A DNA stretch of 64,000 nucleotides from Argentina anserina (lineage: Eukaryota; Streptophyta; Magnoliopsida; Rosales; Rosaceae), in assembly GCF_933775445.1 (NCBI RefSeq), contig NC_065872.1:15500001-15564000 (forward strand), given 5' to 3'. A program made the translations under genes and the position numbers. Numbering within the stretch: position 1 is the stretch's first letter; each line of letters begins with the position of its first letter. This document shows, in pieces, positions 47,095 through 58,996 of the stretch. The notes beneath the pieces are model-generated. The model did no database searches, was not told the origin of the DNA, and saw only the letters and a program-made list of their open reading frames with translations.

Positions 47095-49014
47095 ATGAAG
47101 AAACAAGGAAGTGAGATTGAGGCAGTAGGCATTTGCTACAACATTAGAACTCATCATAGCAAAGATCTTGTCTGCCCCTTCAAGATCTTCAGCACCAAGA
47201 ACCATCCAGAACCAGATCAAAAGGTTCCAAAACTCGAATTAGAAGAAGAACCAAGCACTCCTGGAGTCCGGCGAGTCCTAACGAACGTGAACTGCCGCGC
47301 AAAACCGTGGGAAATCCTCGCCATTGTCGGTCCAAGTGGCGCCGGAAAGTCCTCCTTGCTTGAAATTTTAGCCGGAAAGGTGACGCCACAAAACGGTTCA
47401 ATTTTCGTCAATCACAAGCCGGTGGACAAAATTAGCTTCAAGAAAGTTTCCGGGTACGTAACACAAAAGGACATTCTTTTTCCTCTACTCACAGTTGAAG
47501 AAACCCTAATGTTCAGCGCCAAGCTGAGGCTGAGGATCCCACATGCCCAGCTCCGGTCCCGGGTAGAGTCTCTGATCGGAGAGCTTGGCCTCACTCAAGT
47601 AGCCGGAGCTAGAGTTGGCGACGACAGAGTACGTGGAATATCCGGCGGAGAAAGGCGTCGTGTTTCAATCGGAGTTGACGTGATTCATGACCCCGAAGTC
47701 CTGATCCTTGATGAACCTACTTCCGGGCTGGACAGCACTTCAGCTCTTCAGATCATTGACATGCTTAAAACCATGGCGGAAATCCGAGGCAGAACCATCA
47801 TCCTCAGCATTCATCAACCCGGCTTCAGAATCGTCAAGCTCTTTAACTCTATTCTGGTACTGGCTAACGGCTCTGTCCTCCACCATGGAACTGTGGACCA
47901 CCTCGCCCTTAACCTGAAGCTCATGGGACTAGAGCTTCCTCTTCATGTCAACATCGTGGAGTTTGCAATCGACTCTATCGAAGCCATTCATGAGCAGCAG
48001 AGTCTGCAGCACGCGCTCATTGATGATGGCGGTGATGACGGTGCCAAGAAGAGTAAGCGCACTCTTCAACAGCTGTTTCAACAGTCCAAAGTCATTGATC
48101 ACGAAGAAACCCTCACCAAATCGCTCGGTTCCCCACTCGACTTCGCCAATTCGAGACTTAGAGAGACGATCATCCTCACTCACAGGTTCTCGAAAAACAT
48201 ATTCCGAACAAAGGAGCTGTTTGCTTGCAGGACAATTCAAATGCTGGTGTCCGGATTAGTCCTTGGTTCGATTTTTTATGATCTGAAGGATGATTTGACG
48301 GGCGCAGAAGAAAGGGTAGGTCTATTTGCATTCACTTTAACGTTTTTACTCTCTTGCACTACGGAGGCTTTACCAATATTTCTTCAAGAAAGAGAGATTT
48401 TGATGAAGGAGACTTCTTGTGGAAGTTACCGAGTCTCATCCTACGCCATTGCCAATGGCTTAGTCTACTTGCCTTTCCTTCTAATCCTAGCCATTCTCTT
48501 CACAACGCCATTGTACTGGCTCGTTGGACTCAACCCTACTTTCATGGCCTTTTGCCACTTCCTGCTTCTAATCTGGTTAATTCTCTACACTGCAAACTCC
48601 GTAGTAGTGTGTATCAGTGCTTTGGTACCTAATTTCATAGTCGGAAACTCGGTCATCGCCGGCGTTATGGGATCATTCTTCTTGTTTTCGGGCTACTTCA
48701 TTTCGAAGCAAAATATTCCAAGTTACTGGATCTTCATGCATTACATTTCGCTGTTCAAGTATCCGTTTGAGGGGTTTCTGATAAACGAGTTTTCGAAATC
48801 GGACAAGTGCTTGGAGTATTTCTTTGGGAAGTGCATGGTGACAGGAGAAGACGTTCTGAGAGACGAAGGGTATGGAGAAGAGAGCCGGTGGAGGAACGTG
48901 GCGGTGATGGTGTCCTTTGTGCTTATTTACAGGTTCATTTCTTATATCATTCTTAGGTGTAGATGCTCCCAGAGAAGGTTCAGTTTCGTAACTGCTCGAT
49001 CTTCTTTGGTTTAA
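47095..49014 (+). CDS. ABCG5: Half-size ABC transporter, ABCG5-like (WBC subfamily)
   Basis: Intronless frame of 639 codons, as expected for this subclade. Domain order is NBD then TMD, the reverse-arranged half-transporter type. Walker A GPSGAGKS at about 79-86, Q-loop near YVTQKD, signature ISGGERRR at about 182-189, Walker B VLILDEPTSGLDS at about 202-214, H-loop SIHQPG. Six hydrophobic helices span roughly 370-620. An acidic/polar linker (about 300-350) joins the halves. The start MKKQGSEIEA matches the family N terminus. ABCG half-transporters work as dimers in the plasma membrane; Arabidopsis ABCG5 is linked to cuticle formation, but the substrate cannot be read from sequence. All key ATPase residues are present, so this looks functional. 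Confidence 0.96.
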   Translation: MKKQGSEIEAVGICYNIRTHHSKDLVCPFKIFSTKNHPEPDQKVPKLELEEEPSTPGVRRVLTNVNCRAKPWEILAIVGPSGAGKSSLLEILAGKVTPQNGSIFVNHKPVDKISFKKVSGYVTQKDILFPLLTVEETLMFSAKLRLRIPHAQLRSRVESLIGELGLTQVAGARVGDDRVRGISGGERRRVSIGVDVIHDPEVLILDEPTSGLDSTSALQIIDMLKTMAEIRGRTIILSIHQPGFRIVKLFNSILVLANGSVLHHGTVDHLALNLKLMGLELPLHVNIVEFAIDSIEAIHEQQSLQHALIDDGGDDGAKKSKRTLQQLFQQSKVIDHEETLTKSLGSPLDFANSRLRETIILTHRFSKNIFRTKELFACRTIQMLVSGLVLGSIFYDLKDDLTGAEERVGLFAFTLTFLLSCTTEALPIFLQEREILMKETSCGSYRVSSYAIANGLVYLPFLLILAILFTTPLYWLVGLNPTFMAFCHFLLLIWLILYTANSVVVCISALVPNFIVGNSVIAGVMGSFFLFSGYFISKQNIPSYWIFMHYISLFKYPFEGFLINEFSKSDKCLEYFFGKCMVTGEDVLRDEGYGEESRWRNVAVMVSFVLIYRFISYIILRCRCSQRRFSFVTARSSLV

Positions 49015-49075
49015 TCCATATTTTTCATTCATTTCAAACCAAACAATGTATGTATTATATGATGAATCTTCTTCT

Positions 49076-49078
<3 letters not shown>

Positions 49079-49119
<41 letters not shown>
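49079..49119 (+). repeat. (CT)n microsatellite in the ABCG5 3' UTR
   Basis: About 20 uninterrupted CT repeats starting some 65 bases after the stop codon, very likely transcribed. Confidence 0.95.
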
Positions 49120-49121
<2 letters not shown>

Positions 49122-49333
49122 GAGATGTGTGATGTCTTAACAAGATGGTTCACATGTCTTGGAATTTAGTGACGGGCTGTAGCTAGCTAGCATTGCAAGA
49201 AGTTTTAGATTCATACAGGAACAAAATGTACATAAATAATATTATCAATTTCTGGTCTGCCAACAGATTGTGCTAAACGCCTCGTTTGTTCTCTTACCCG
49301 AGTTGAGCGGAAATTTTACAACGAATGCTTAAT

Positions 49334-50009
49334 TTATTTATTTATCTTTAAAACAATGAAACGAATTCATTTTGCATAGCTCAATGCGAGCTCAAGTCTC
49401 ATTTACGACCACAAGAGTCGTACATAAAGGTGACAGCCACCCCATGTAGACACTCACCCGAGAAGATGAGCATTATTAGAGAAAATAAATAAACTAGGAG
49501 ATACCACATTGGTCCACCTCCGCATTGGTCCATGTCACCGATCTTCAAGGAGATACCACCCATTCCAGCAAACAAGACGTATGCCTCCCCACCTGAAAGA
49601 GAAGAAGAGAGTCAAAGAGCAACGAAATCACTCCATAGAGAGAGATCTTGCTCCTCAAGAGCAACACCACTACCCCGATGAAGAGACATGCACCTCCGTC
49701 GCCGGCAAGAGGCAGAGCACTCTCTAGTGCCACATCCACCCAAAACCAATCCCACAACCGTACACCTCGAAGAAGTAGCGAACTGAAACAAAGTCGAATC
49801 CAACGCTCAAACCCTTGGGCATCACAAATCCGCAAAACCAAAGGACTCCAAATTAACAACACCAGTCTGGCGGCCTCATAGCGACGATGAGGCAAGCCTC
49901 ACCGGCGAGGAGTACCACAAGACTAGAGGACTATCGCATGATTGCTGATGTACGACGCTTTGGGGAAGGAGGGAGCGTTTAGGGTTTTTCCCGAAAAACC
50001 GGTGACAAT
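49334..50009 (-). mobile_element. Non-autonomous retroposon with A-rich tail and target duplication
   Basis: Flanked by GAATGCTTAAT (49323-49333) and GAACGCTTAAT (50010-50020), a near-perfect 11-bp direct repeat. Adjacent to the left copy the minus strand ends in TAAATAAATAAA preceded by a T/A-rich stretch, as expected for the 3' tail of a LINE or SINE insertion. The body is GC-rich; its longest minus frame (49895-49545, 116 codons) shows no similarity I recognise. The 5' end has no tRNA-like box I can see. It could be a LINE derivative, a SINE-like element or a retrotransposed transcript. Confidence 0.65.
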
Positions 50010-50020
50010 GAACGCTTAAT

Positions 50021-51437
50021 GTTCTTTCTTTTATGCACGAAATTCTAACGTACTCATCTTTACTCAAGTTGTAACTTTTTCTATCAAGTCTAAGTAAATG
50101 AAAATTAGTAGTTCTATTCATACCGCCAATTTCTATAAGTCCTTCTAAGTGCTTCTCCATGATGTTTAACAAATATGTTCACTCATTTCTCTAGTTGGCT
50201 AATCCATCTTCCTTATCCATGAAAGGTTTTAAGCTCCCACAAGTATTGATATACGAGTCCGCTACAACACAACTATGAACTCCCACATAACTATAGAATT
50301 TTACTCGCAGAGTTTTACTACATTATGTAATCTACTCTCAAAAATGATAATTCATGTAGTATATGAGACAATCAACGAAAACGTGCTTGTGACTTATTGC
50401 ACTTGCTATTGACCAAAAAAAAAGACTTATTGCACTAGCTAGCGTACAGGTAAAGGTAGATGACAATTTTAACATTAAACTACTGTGAAATCCATCTAGA
50501 TTCTCATATTCCAGCTGTTAAAAGTGTTGAAAACCGTTGACAAATCCTGAATCTGACTGTTGGACTCTTCAATCTTGACACCGATCACACTACTAGCTAC
50601 TACGCCAATTTCCAATTTCATGTTGAGTTGTTCAACATATGAGACAATACACAATTTTTCCAACCATGAAACTTCATCGAGACTATCTTGATAACAGTGA
50701 CCGTAATGTAACTGCACAGAAACAAGTCCTCAAATAGGTTAACCAATTTTGTTTAGAATGATTTCGTAAAGGTTTCACACGTTCACCACCTTGGTTCTTT
50801 GACTATGCATGTATCTCTATTTCGATGAAAAAACATAACTATATGTATTATACACCAATAATAAACTAGCTTGTAGTCTAATCATATCCGTTTTTTAAAA
50901 GAACATAGACGATTGCAATTGTTGATTAGAGGAATTAGAATAATGGTATAAATCAAGTCTCACGAATTCTAGTATCCATAACATAACGAATTAAAAAATA
51001 TATATAAGCATCATCATCATTAATATGTCAAATATACGTGACTATGAAGACTTTTTTTTTTCAGCATGTATCCCATGCACCACTCAAAACTCGTAAGTAA
51101 TCAATTTCAGAGCAAGAAAATATTGTGTTAACAGGACAAGAAAATGTGGACCAAGACTCTACGAGCAAATTAGCATGAAACTTAAGGGGCTTGACAATCC
51201 AGTTTCTCTAGAAGAAGTACTTTGAGGTAGACAAGTGGTGGAAAATTGGGGAAAACTACGTGTTACTTTGACCGGCCCATCTTAGACGGCAATGGCTTCA
51301 TGTATTAAACTCTATAAGGAAAATGATAATCACCAATATTCATGAAATGATAGGCACTACGATAGCTCTATTACTACAAACCTGAATGTCAAAAGGTGCT
51401 TCGCATTTTAGTACTACTGCTCTCTTCTCTTTACACC
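50021..51437. other. Intergenic and promoter region of the next gene
   Basis: AT-rich with no recognisable gene. The last 150 bases precede the two-exon gene; AAACTCTATAAGGA at about 51308 is a possible TATA region. Confidence 0.35.
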
Positions 51438-52277
51438 ATGCTTGATCAGTACCAAAAGTTCCCTAGAAATCAGCTCTATGTAACCTGCCATGTCCACAGC
51501 AGACATGAGAGTGCAGAAGACAAAGAGTTTGGTTTCCGGAGTGCATGGGAGTTTCAAGCTCAAGCATGTCTCGAAGAAGATCTTGGTGTTCATTCACCAC
51601 GGTTATGGGAGACAAACACCAAATACGAGTCTTCTCCTTTGCTCCCCCAAAACCATCACTACAGTGACCTTTCTCCCACGTCACGCAGACGGGTGATTCT
51701 TGAAGGCAGGAATGAACTTATGCAGACGATTCAGGACATGCCAGAGTCATGTTATGAACTTTCTCTGAGAGATATTGTTGATGAGGAGCAACAAGGTATG
51801 CAGAAGGCTGGAAAGGGCACTGATGTTGAAGAGAAGAGTTTCGACTTCAACGCTCAAGCTCGAATCAGGAACCAGAAGAAGATAACAGCCTACAAAACAA
51901 GACAGATATCACGGACTTCAAGTATGGAAAGTGAAACATTCCTAATCAAGATGTTCTTTCCAACTTTTCTAGGCCTAAAGAAGAAAGCAAAAGCAGCTGG
52001 AAATTGCTCAAAAGTTTCCCCCAGGCCAACATTTGGACCTGAGAACCATGAAGATTTTTGTGTTGAAAGCACAAGCAGCAGGAGAAGGTATATAACTGAT
52101 CTGCTCTTAATTTATTATAATTGCTGATACAAGAAGCTAACACAAAAATAGAGTTTAAACTAACGGATTATTCTTTACTCTCAACATTGCAGGTTTTCTG
52201 ATGACGATATCTTACCTGGTTGCTGGACCTTCTTCCACAGCAAGAAAGGCAAAAGCAAAAGACCAAGGGGAAGCTGA
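51438..52277 (+). CDS. Uncharacterised plant protein (two exons)
   Basis: Exons 51438-52087 and 52193-52277, joined by a GT-AG intron in phase 2, give 244 aa. The ATG at 51438 is the first in frame. The protein is hydrophilic, with SAWEFQAQACLEEDLG near the N terminus, then PRLWET, a Ser/Pro-rich linker, a helical ELMQTIQDMPESCYELSLRD block and a Lys/Arg-rich tail (KKGKSKRPRGS). The MPESCYELSL block reminds me of a conserved family of unknown function in dicots, but I cannot name it. The basic C terminus might be a nuclear signal; that is inference. No enzyme motif seen. Confidence 0.75.
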
Positions 52278-53158
52278 TTATAGATAGTTGTTTATTTGTT
52301 TACTGAGGCAACAAAATCCAGCCTCAGTATAGATCTTTCTCTAGCTGGAAACCGAAACCAGCAAAATAAATGAGAAATATATTTTACAGTTAGAATTGGA
52401 AATCTATTACAAATCAAGAACTATTCTTTGTATGTCCATTCACTCGTTGTAAGCATCTGAACTGCTGCTATGTAACAAATAATGTAGTCAAAACTCAGTA
52501 ACACTCCATAGACCAGTTTACAAGAACACCCTCAACACTCTCAAGGTCCATATCATGAACCTTGACTTTGGAATGCAGAACACTGTTACACAGCCATTTC
52601 AATATTTGACAGTAAACATAATTTTCACTAATAAACATGTATGAGTAGACTTTGGAACCATTTATACCACCCAGACTCAGTAGTGTTAGGCCGGGAGTTT
52701 ACAGGTACACTACCCTCAACTGCTGCGGTAATGGGTTAGGTTGATTTCATATCTAATACCGATACCAATACCACAGATAGCAGACAAAAAATAGCAAAGT
52801 CACAACTTGCAAAGAATCAAGAAAACTCTTGCATCTTTATATTAGCAGCAACCCGGATAGTAATGGTTGCTACGTTACATGAAATACAACAGGCAGACTG
52901 CTACCCACAGATTCAGAGTCCTGAGTGCACGAGTGGCTATTTGGTGAACACCCTCATTGTTTAACCTATGCCTAGATCAACAACTACCATTCAATTTAAT
53001 AAAAAATGGAATTGGAATAGGTGCTTTTCCCATTGCATTTCTATCAACACTATAAGTTGTGAAAAAATATTATAACTCAAAAAAATTATACCCGAAAACA
53101 AATGGTATTTGGACCCTGATGAGTGGCAGATTTGGTTTCTTCTTCCCAGAGTCTCGAT
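52278..53158. other. Intergenic between convergent genes
   Basis: Contains the probable 3' UTRs of the uncharacterised gene (+) and the TBL gene (-). No other feature seen. Confidence 0.5.
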
Positions 53159-56100
53159 CTATATTTGTGCAATAAAGAGTTCATTCCATGTGTCTGGAAT
53201 TCCAGGTAAGCACCAGTGCAAACAATCATTTACAGCAGCCTTTCCTCTAATGGTGTAGCGGGATATATGACCTTCATCCCTCAATCGAGAAAGAGCAGTG
53301 ACGTCCAAAATCTTTATCTTTGTACCTCTCAAAGCAGCTTCAATGACCGAATCACTTGATCCTTCTTGGACAACTTCACTTCCTCCAGATAATGGAGTAG
53401 TATTATCACAGGATCCCCCGGTATTCCAGTCACCATTAAAGAAATGCCTTGGTGAGATGGTCCTAAAGAATATTTTGAGGCGGGGATGTGATGGAAGTTG
53501 TGAATCAAGCCACCTGACAACACTATGTATGGTAAAATTCTTCGCCCTGCCAATTTGTGCACGCCTTTTATCTTCATTGGGTTTTCCATTTACATACATT
53601 ACCCATCTGTTTCCATTAATTTTTCCCCTGTTCCAATGATGCCCTGTATTAAGAACCAATACATCAAACCGATCAAGGTACTGCCTCATGAAAGCTGGAG
53701 GACGGTCCAGATGCATCGCAACATCAGTGGTTCGGTTTGAGCGGTTAAGCAGCACAAGATCACAGAGGCTTGCTGACCAGTAATACAAAATGGTGGTATT
53801 GCTCTTAGGAAATCGATAGGCCCAGCCATCAGGACGAATGGCTCCACGACGTTTGACAAGGCCATATTCTTTTCCCACATTTTGAACTTCTGGGCTTTCT
53901 TCTCCACCAGTTGCTATACACATTAAAGACTGGAATTGCTGTCGGCCCAAAGAATCTCCTATAAAAGCAATTGTCTTGTCCTGCATTCTGAATGACAGGG
54001 CACATTTAGGACACTGATGAAGTAATATGAACTGTTGCACAGCATCAAATCCCAAACTCATGAAAAGCCATGAGGTCCATATAATTAAAGGATTCAGGAG
54101 TAAAAAAATATCGACCAAAATTGTTCATGACCTGGGGACACATTTGGAAAGTTGTGTGAAAGAGAAATCAGAAGCAGGGAAAGCATATGCTTATAATACC
54201 ATCACTCTAACTGTACTGTAAGACAATAATTTGATAACTAAAAGAAAAATCTGGTGAAAATTAAGAATTGCAGCACTTAAGAAACACTTAATGCAATCAC
54301 CATATTCTTCAAAAAAATTTGCGACAATTACACATGAGAATAACTGAAGCTGACAAACAGCCAAATCAGATTAAAATCGTTTTCATCCAGTGAAATATAT
54401 GAATTTAAATGTGAAATTGCTACCTTCTCAAGAATGCGGATCGCTTGAAATCTGGTATTTCACAATTGTTTGGCTTCCACCTGTATCCCTCAAAAGAGAA
54501 ATCTGGTCGTTGTGTCAGTCTACAAGCCCACATTGCTGATAACCATTGCTTACAATGAAACCCAGAATACAATGGTCGCCTGCTGTCTGGAACCCATCTG
54601 CCCTTAGCAAAATTACAGACTGCACGAGTGAAACTGGAAGTTAAAAACGTCGAATCAAGCGGGGACGTCTTAACACATGTGAGATGAAGTTGAAAAGTAA
54701 AAGCTTCTGAGGAGAGAGAGAGAGAGAGATTCTGTACTACAGAACATTATTATACTATTATAGAAATATGGAGAGTGTTATAGACTTATAGAGATATGCA
54801 TAGTTCGTTATAGTAGTTCTGTATAGAAAATTGAAACTCTGTAGTTAGATGAAATTACCAAACAATTATAGCATATTAACAATTGACTGAAATCTAATAA
54901 CAAATTGTGCCACGTTAATACTGCAAAAAAAATTCACAGGCAGCTTTCACATTTTATTATTCTATGAGAATATAAATATCAAAAATTAACACTTGATCAC
55001 AAGTCCAGCTGCAACAAAACAAAGGAAATACCACTCAGTGATTAACAAATATGTAACCATTACGTGCTGCAAAAAGTGATTGTACCTTTAGGTTGGTCGG
55101 TAGATGTCGCATTCAGATTATGTTGGTCTGTTATAGGAGAAAATGCAAAATCTGATGGTGCAACACCTGAGTCTTCTTTTCTGTTTGTTTCTTCCATTGC
55201 ACTAGAAGGTGTGTCCTTCTCTTGAATTGGTGCAGCACCAGGATTTCGTGTTTCGTTTGTTTCTTCTATTATAATAGAAGGTAAGTCCTTCCCTTGTAGA
55301 TTCCCATCTGTCTCAATAGATTTTGAGGAATTCTTTGGGGAGTCCTCCAGAAAATCTATATCGAAACAAAAACATAAAACCATCAGCAGTTATAAGAATC
55401 CAGAAACAAATTTGAAAGGCCTCTTTATATCTGAAACATGTCAATATCTTAAGAATGTATTATGAAGTACAAAGAATCTGGTGAGGAGTAGCTTGCACTA
55501 TAACGTTACATTACTTGACAAAATTATCTCTGCATGCCCCTTAATCTCCCAAACTAGAAGTCGCTGAGACGGCTAGGCATAGATCCCAATCACTAAGACA
55601 GATACACAAGTTCATCAATCATGCATTTTATGGCTTTCCATTTCAACACTGACCAGTAAGACAGGCAAAATCTTATTCTCATCCCTGATTTGTACCAGCA
55701 CAAAGCCTACTTCCCATTCGGCAAGCAATTGGCACTCTACTTCTTATTACACATTAAATCCAAAGAAGCAACAACTAAAACGTGGAAAATGGAAATTATA
55801 TCCCATATACTGATGTTGAGAAAATACATTATAGATATAAAGGGTATTTCTGTCATCAGAGATATAGGATTATATAAAGAAATGTAGTGAATCGGTCAAC
55901 AAGTTAGTCAGAGAAACAGAACAAGCACAGCAAACCAAGAGAAACAACCACAAAGAAAAGAACACAGGAACACAGATTTAAGGTGGTTCAGCAAATAGCT
56001 TTGCCTACATCCACCGGACAGAAACACACTTTCACTATATTAATAATGGGTACACAAGAAAGACTAAGAAAACAAGGACTCTTCTCTTCCTATCTTTCTC

Positions 56101-58996
56101 CTCTCTGCCATCTCTCACCCTCTAACCGAGAATGGAACACACTATGCTCTTTGTCTCTGTGATGCCTAAACCTAGAGCATAACCCCTCCTTATATAGTCA
56201 TAAGGACAAACATATTTCCTCACCAAATAGGAATCCTATTCCTAATAGTGGTAGGCTATAAAGCCTCCTCCTTCTACAAATAAACCATCATCAATAAGGA
56301 TTCCCTATCCTTACTGGAACACCATACTCTAAGAAACCATCTTAGGAAAAACACATGGGCTGGAAACCCAACAATCTCCCCCTCCAGACCATGAGGGAGG
56401 TACACCGGCGCGACTCCATCACCGGGAGTCCGCCCAAGCTGACTTGATGCAGAACTATGTGGTTGGAGCATGCAGCTCCCCCTGATCAGGCTCCCCCTGA
56501 TCGAACAACTCATCACCCTGTCCCTGTTGGTGGAACAACTCTTGACCATCTTCACCCTGGTCAGAAAACCCATTGGAAAAGGACATTTGGGACCACTTTT
56601 CCAGAACGCCTTTCTTCCTTATATGGCCGTCACCATGACGCCGTATGTCCGAAGAAGTATCACCCATTGCACTCAAGTCATCTTTATACACCAAGCTATG
56701 TGTCTTGTACAAGGAACGACAAAACTCTCCACTAGCAACGTCCAACGATCGATTCGTCAGCTTCCACTTCCCATCACCAATAAACTGGTGGAAACCTTGT
56801 CTGTCAAGAGCACTTGCAGACAGTATGTTGACACGTAGATCCGGAACGTGCCTCACATCCTTTAATGCCATATGGTAACCCAGATTAGTCTCGATGCAAA
56901 TATCTCCTATTCCCGAAATCTTGGAGTAGCTTGAATTGCCCATCTTTAACATCCCAAAGCCACATGCCTTGTATGTAGAAAAGAGCTCCAAGTTGGAACT
57001 AACATGACAACTTGCACCCGTATCCACGAACCAATCATGACCATTGTCACCCATATATAGACATTCTTGTAAAGTAAGAAGCTCATCCGAAACACAAGCA
57101 GAATAACCATTATCTTCATCTTGGTACTTGCTTTTCTTTTTGTTTTGTTTCCACTTTCGACACATCCGCTTCATGTGGCCCTTCTCTTGCCACCTTTCAT
57201 CATCCATATTGGTTGGCCTTGCAGCCGCACCCTCTATGGGCTCATACATATCCCTACAATACAGGATATCCTCCATTCTTGGCTTCCACGTCACCCAATT
57301 CTTGTGGGTGAGTTTGATCATTGTGCCTTTCACATCATCATCCATTCTGACAACACCGATTGCAGCCGAACCCAACCTTCAACCAGGCTCTGGTACCACT
57401 TGTAGTGAATCGGTCAACAAGTTAGTCAGAGAAACAGAACAAGCACAGCAAACCAAGAGAAACAACCACAAAGAAAAGAACACAGGAACACAGATTTAAG
57501 GTGGTTCAGCAAATAGCTTTGCCTACATCCACCGGACAGAAACACACTTTCACTATATTAATAATGGGTACACAAGAAAGACTAAGAAAACAAGGACTCT
57601 TCTCTTCCTATCTTTCTCCTCTCTGCCCTCTCTCACCCTCTAACCGAGAATGGAACACACTATGCTCTTTGTCTCTGTGATGCCTAAACCTAGAGCATAA
57701 CCCCTCCTTATATAGTCATAAGGACAAACATATTTCCTCACCAAATAGGAATCCTATTCCTAATAGTGGTAGGCTATAAAGCCTCCTCCTTCTACAAATA
57801 AACCATCATCAATAAGGATTCCCTATCCTTACTGGAACACCATACTCTAAGAAACCATCTTAGGAAAAACACATGGGCTGGAAACCCAACAAGAAATAGT
57901 TGTACTGTTTTGTATTTTTAATCAAGCATATACAAATATAGTCTTTTTTGTGCTCAGACCTTGTTCTCCATCTGCATTTTCATATGAATAAACCATGATT
58001 CTCAACAACTGAAAGAAGTATGTCGGTACAGCTTCATACTGATATTTGTCATTTCCTATAATTTCTGCAGGACTAATTTCTGCAGGCCATTGATCTTGCC
58101 AAAGTTCATTTGTAAAGGTAATGTATTCTTTGACATGATACTGAAAAATCATCATTTAGATGATAGAGCCGCCACTTGCTGATCTGTAGTGTACTAGTGT
58201 ACAGTTATTAATTGTTGGGCAAGCTTGGCAATGAATAATGTAAGTATGATGGATCTTCCAAACAGCTACTTCGTATGGTACAAGTTGGAATTATAGCCAA
58301 CGCCTAACCTAGATATTCTCTATCTGATGTAAAACGGACTTAGACCAAGTTTATAGCCAAGGGAGTTAGCATGGAGGCCTTAAAACCTGGCAATCTTGTT
58401 TAGAGAAGAGATGAAAGCCATGTTCCAAACAAACATAAGTCTTCACAAGAAAGTTCTAACCAACAAAATATTTAAACAAGCATGTGGCAACATTGACCAA
58501 AATGAATCCAATGAAAAGCCATGCAATAAAACATTTTAAACTATCTTAACTAGTAAAAAATCCTAAACTAAATAGTGGCATATCTGATGTGATCACTTTT
58601 CATGCACAATTCAATAATGCTTTTATTTTCCTTTATTTTATTTTGAAGAGAAAAACAGATCTATTAATGACCAATGAAGATGGTTACAGTCATGGTTAAG
58701 CACATCTAAGATAATCCTAGGTGCTTTTATTTTACTTTATAGATAATTATATGTTTAAAGATAAACAAATAATAATCAAGGGGAAGAGAAGCATATGAAA
58801 GATAGACTTATTTGGAAATGTAAAGGTTGGCAGACAAACCTATTGAAGGAATCGGAAACCGTTCCCGGGCCAATAGTAGAGTATTAGCAAAAGGATTTTT
58901 CTCCCAAGCCCAAAGTAATATGGTTGTGCATATAAGTGCAGTCAGAGTAACAAAGGCTAGTCTCCCCTTCATGTTATAGTTAAATCCACCTTTCAT
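53159..58996 (-). CDS. TBL: Trichome birefringence-like (PMR5/DUF231) protein, TBL14-16 type
   Basis: TBL proteins are Golgi type II membrane proteins that O-acetylate cell-wall polysaccharides; the substrate of this clade is not established. Exons by eye (high to low): 58996-58840, 55355-55086, 54619-54424, 53987-53159, totalling 1452 nt and 483 aa with matching phases. An N-terminal hydrophobic segment of about 20 residues after the first dozen is the signal anchor. A Ser/Glu-rich, low-complexity stalk follows, with a repeated EETN..-type motif in exon 2. The TBL domain starts at [10 protein letters not shown]. The GDS esterase motif is at 218-220 and the DxxH motif at about 462-465 (DCLHWCLPG), so both signatures are intact. 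A TTTTAG acceptor lies 3 nt before the ATG, implying a 5'-UTR intron. Intron 1 (3.5 kb) hosts a young copia element in the same orientation. Confidence 0.92.
54711..54729 (+). repeat. Short (GA)n run in TBL intron 2
   Basis: About nine GA units within the intron between exons 2 and 3 of the TBL gene. Confidence 0.85.
55883..56373 (-). repeat. LTR (3' LTR of copia element), 491 bp
   Basis: TGTAGTG to CCCAACA in plus orientation. I see a single difference from the other LTR (A versus C near 56110). On the minus strand it contains a CTATATAAGG box, a plausible LTR promoter. Confidence 0.95.
56455..57375 (-). CDS. Gag-protease fusion frame of the non-autonomous copia element
   Basis: An open frame of 306 codons on the minus strand; the first in-frame ATG is at 57345. 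It starts with a copia gag N terminus ([18 protein letters not shown]), then jumps at about residue 62 into the second half of a CCHC knuckle (KGHMKRMC). This indicates an in-frame internal deletion. An aspartic protease follows with DTGA at about 118-121 and a [15 protein letters not shown] end. The C-terminal 100 residues are a Gln/Gly/Asp-rich linker of the type found between integrase and RT. The uninterrupted frame across three fused pieces is notable for a deleted element. Confidence 0.8.
   Translation of the reverse strand: MGSAAIGVVRMDDDVKGTMIKLTHKNWVTWKPRMEDILYCRDMYEPIEGAAARPTNMDDERWQEKGHMKRMCRKWKQNKKKSKYQDEDNGYSACVSDELLTLQECLYMGDNGHDWFVDTGASCHVSSNLELFSTYKACGFGMLKMGNSSYSKISGIGDICIETNLGYHMALKDVRHVPDLRVNILSASALDRQGFHQFIGDGKWKLTNRSLDVASGEFCRSLYKTHSLVYKDDLSAMGDTSSDIRRHGDGHIRKKGVLEKWSQMSFSNGFSDQGEDGQELFHQQGQGDELFDQGEPDQGELHAPTT
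57401..57891 (-). repeat. LTR (5' LTR of copia element), 491 bp
   Basis: Partner of 55883-56373. Adjacent to the primer-binding site on the internal side and to the AGAAA target duplication on the outer side. Confidence 0.95.

Larger units (their letters stand above)
55883..57891 (-). mobile_element. Young non-autonomous Ty1-copia element in TBL intron 1
   Basis: Two 491-bp LTRs with TG..CA ends flank about 1 kb. Target duplication AGAAA is exact (55878-55882 and 57892-57896). In minus orientation the 5' LTR is followed by a primer-binding site TGGTACCAGAGCC (57386-57398), matching initiator Met tRNA, and a polypurine tract GGAGGGGGAGA (56375-56385) precedes the 3' LTR. All signals for reverse transcription are present, but integrase core and RT are missing, so it would need help from another element. 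LTR identity near 99.8% implies a very recent insertion. Confidence 0.95.

Noticed and set aside
47929..48259. Frames of about 100 codons on both strands inside ABCG5
   Set aside because: Shadows of the strong 639-codon transporter frame.
50496..50717. Minus-strand 73-codon frame between ABCG5 and the two-exon gene
   Set aside because: Short, AT-rich, without recognisable motif or splice continuation.
56457..56838. Plus-strand frames of 92-122 codons in the copia element
   Set aside because: Antisense to the 306-codon gag-protease frame, which has clear domain matches.
57922..58155. Minus-strand 77-codon frame in TBL intron 1
   Set aside because: Considered as an extra exon, but exon 1 joins exon 2 in correct phase without it and it has no suitable splice sites that I could confirm.
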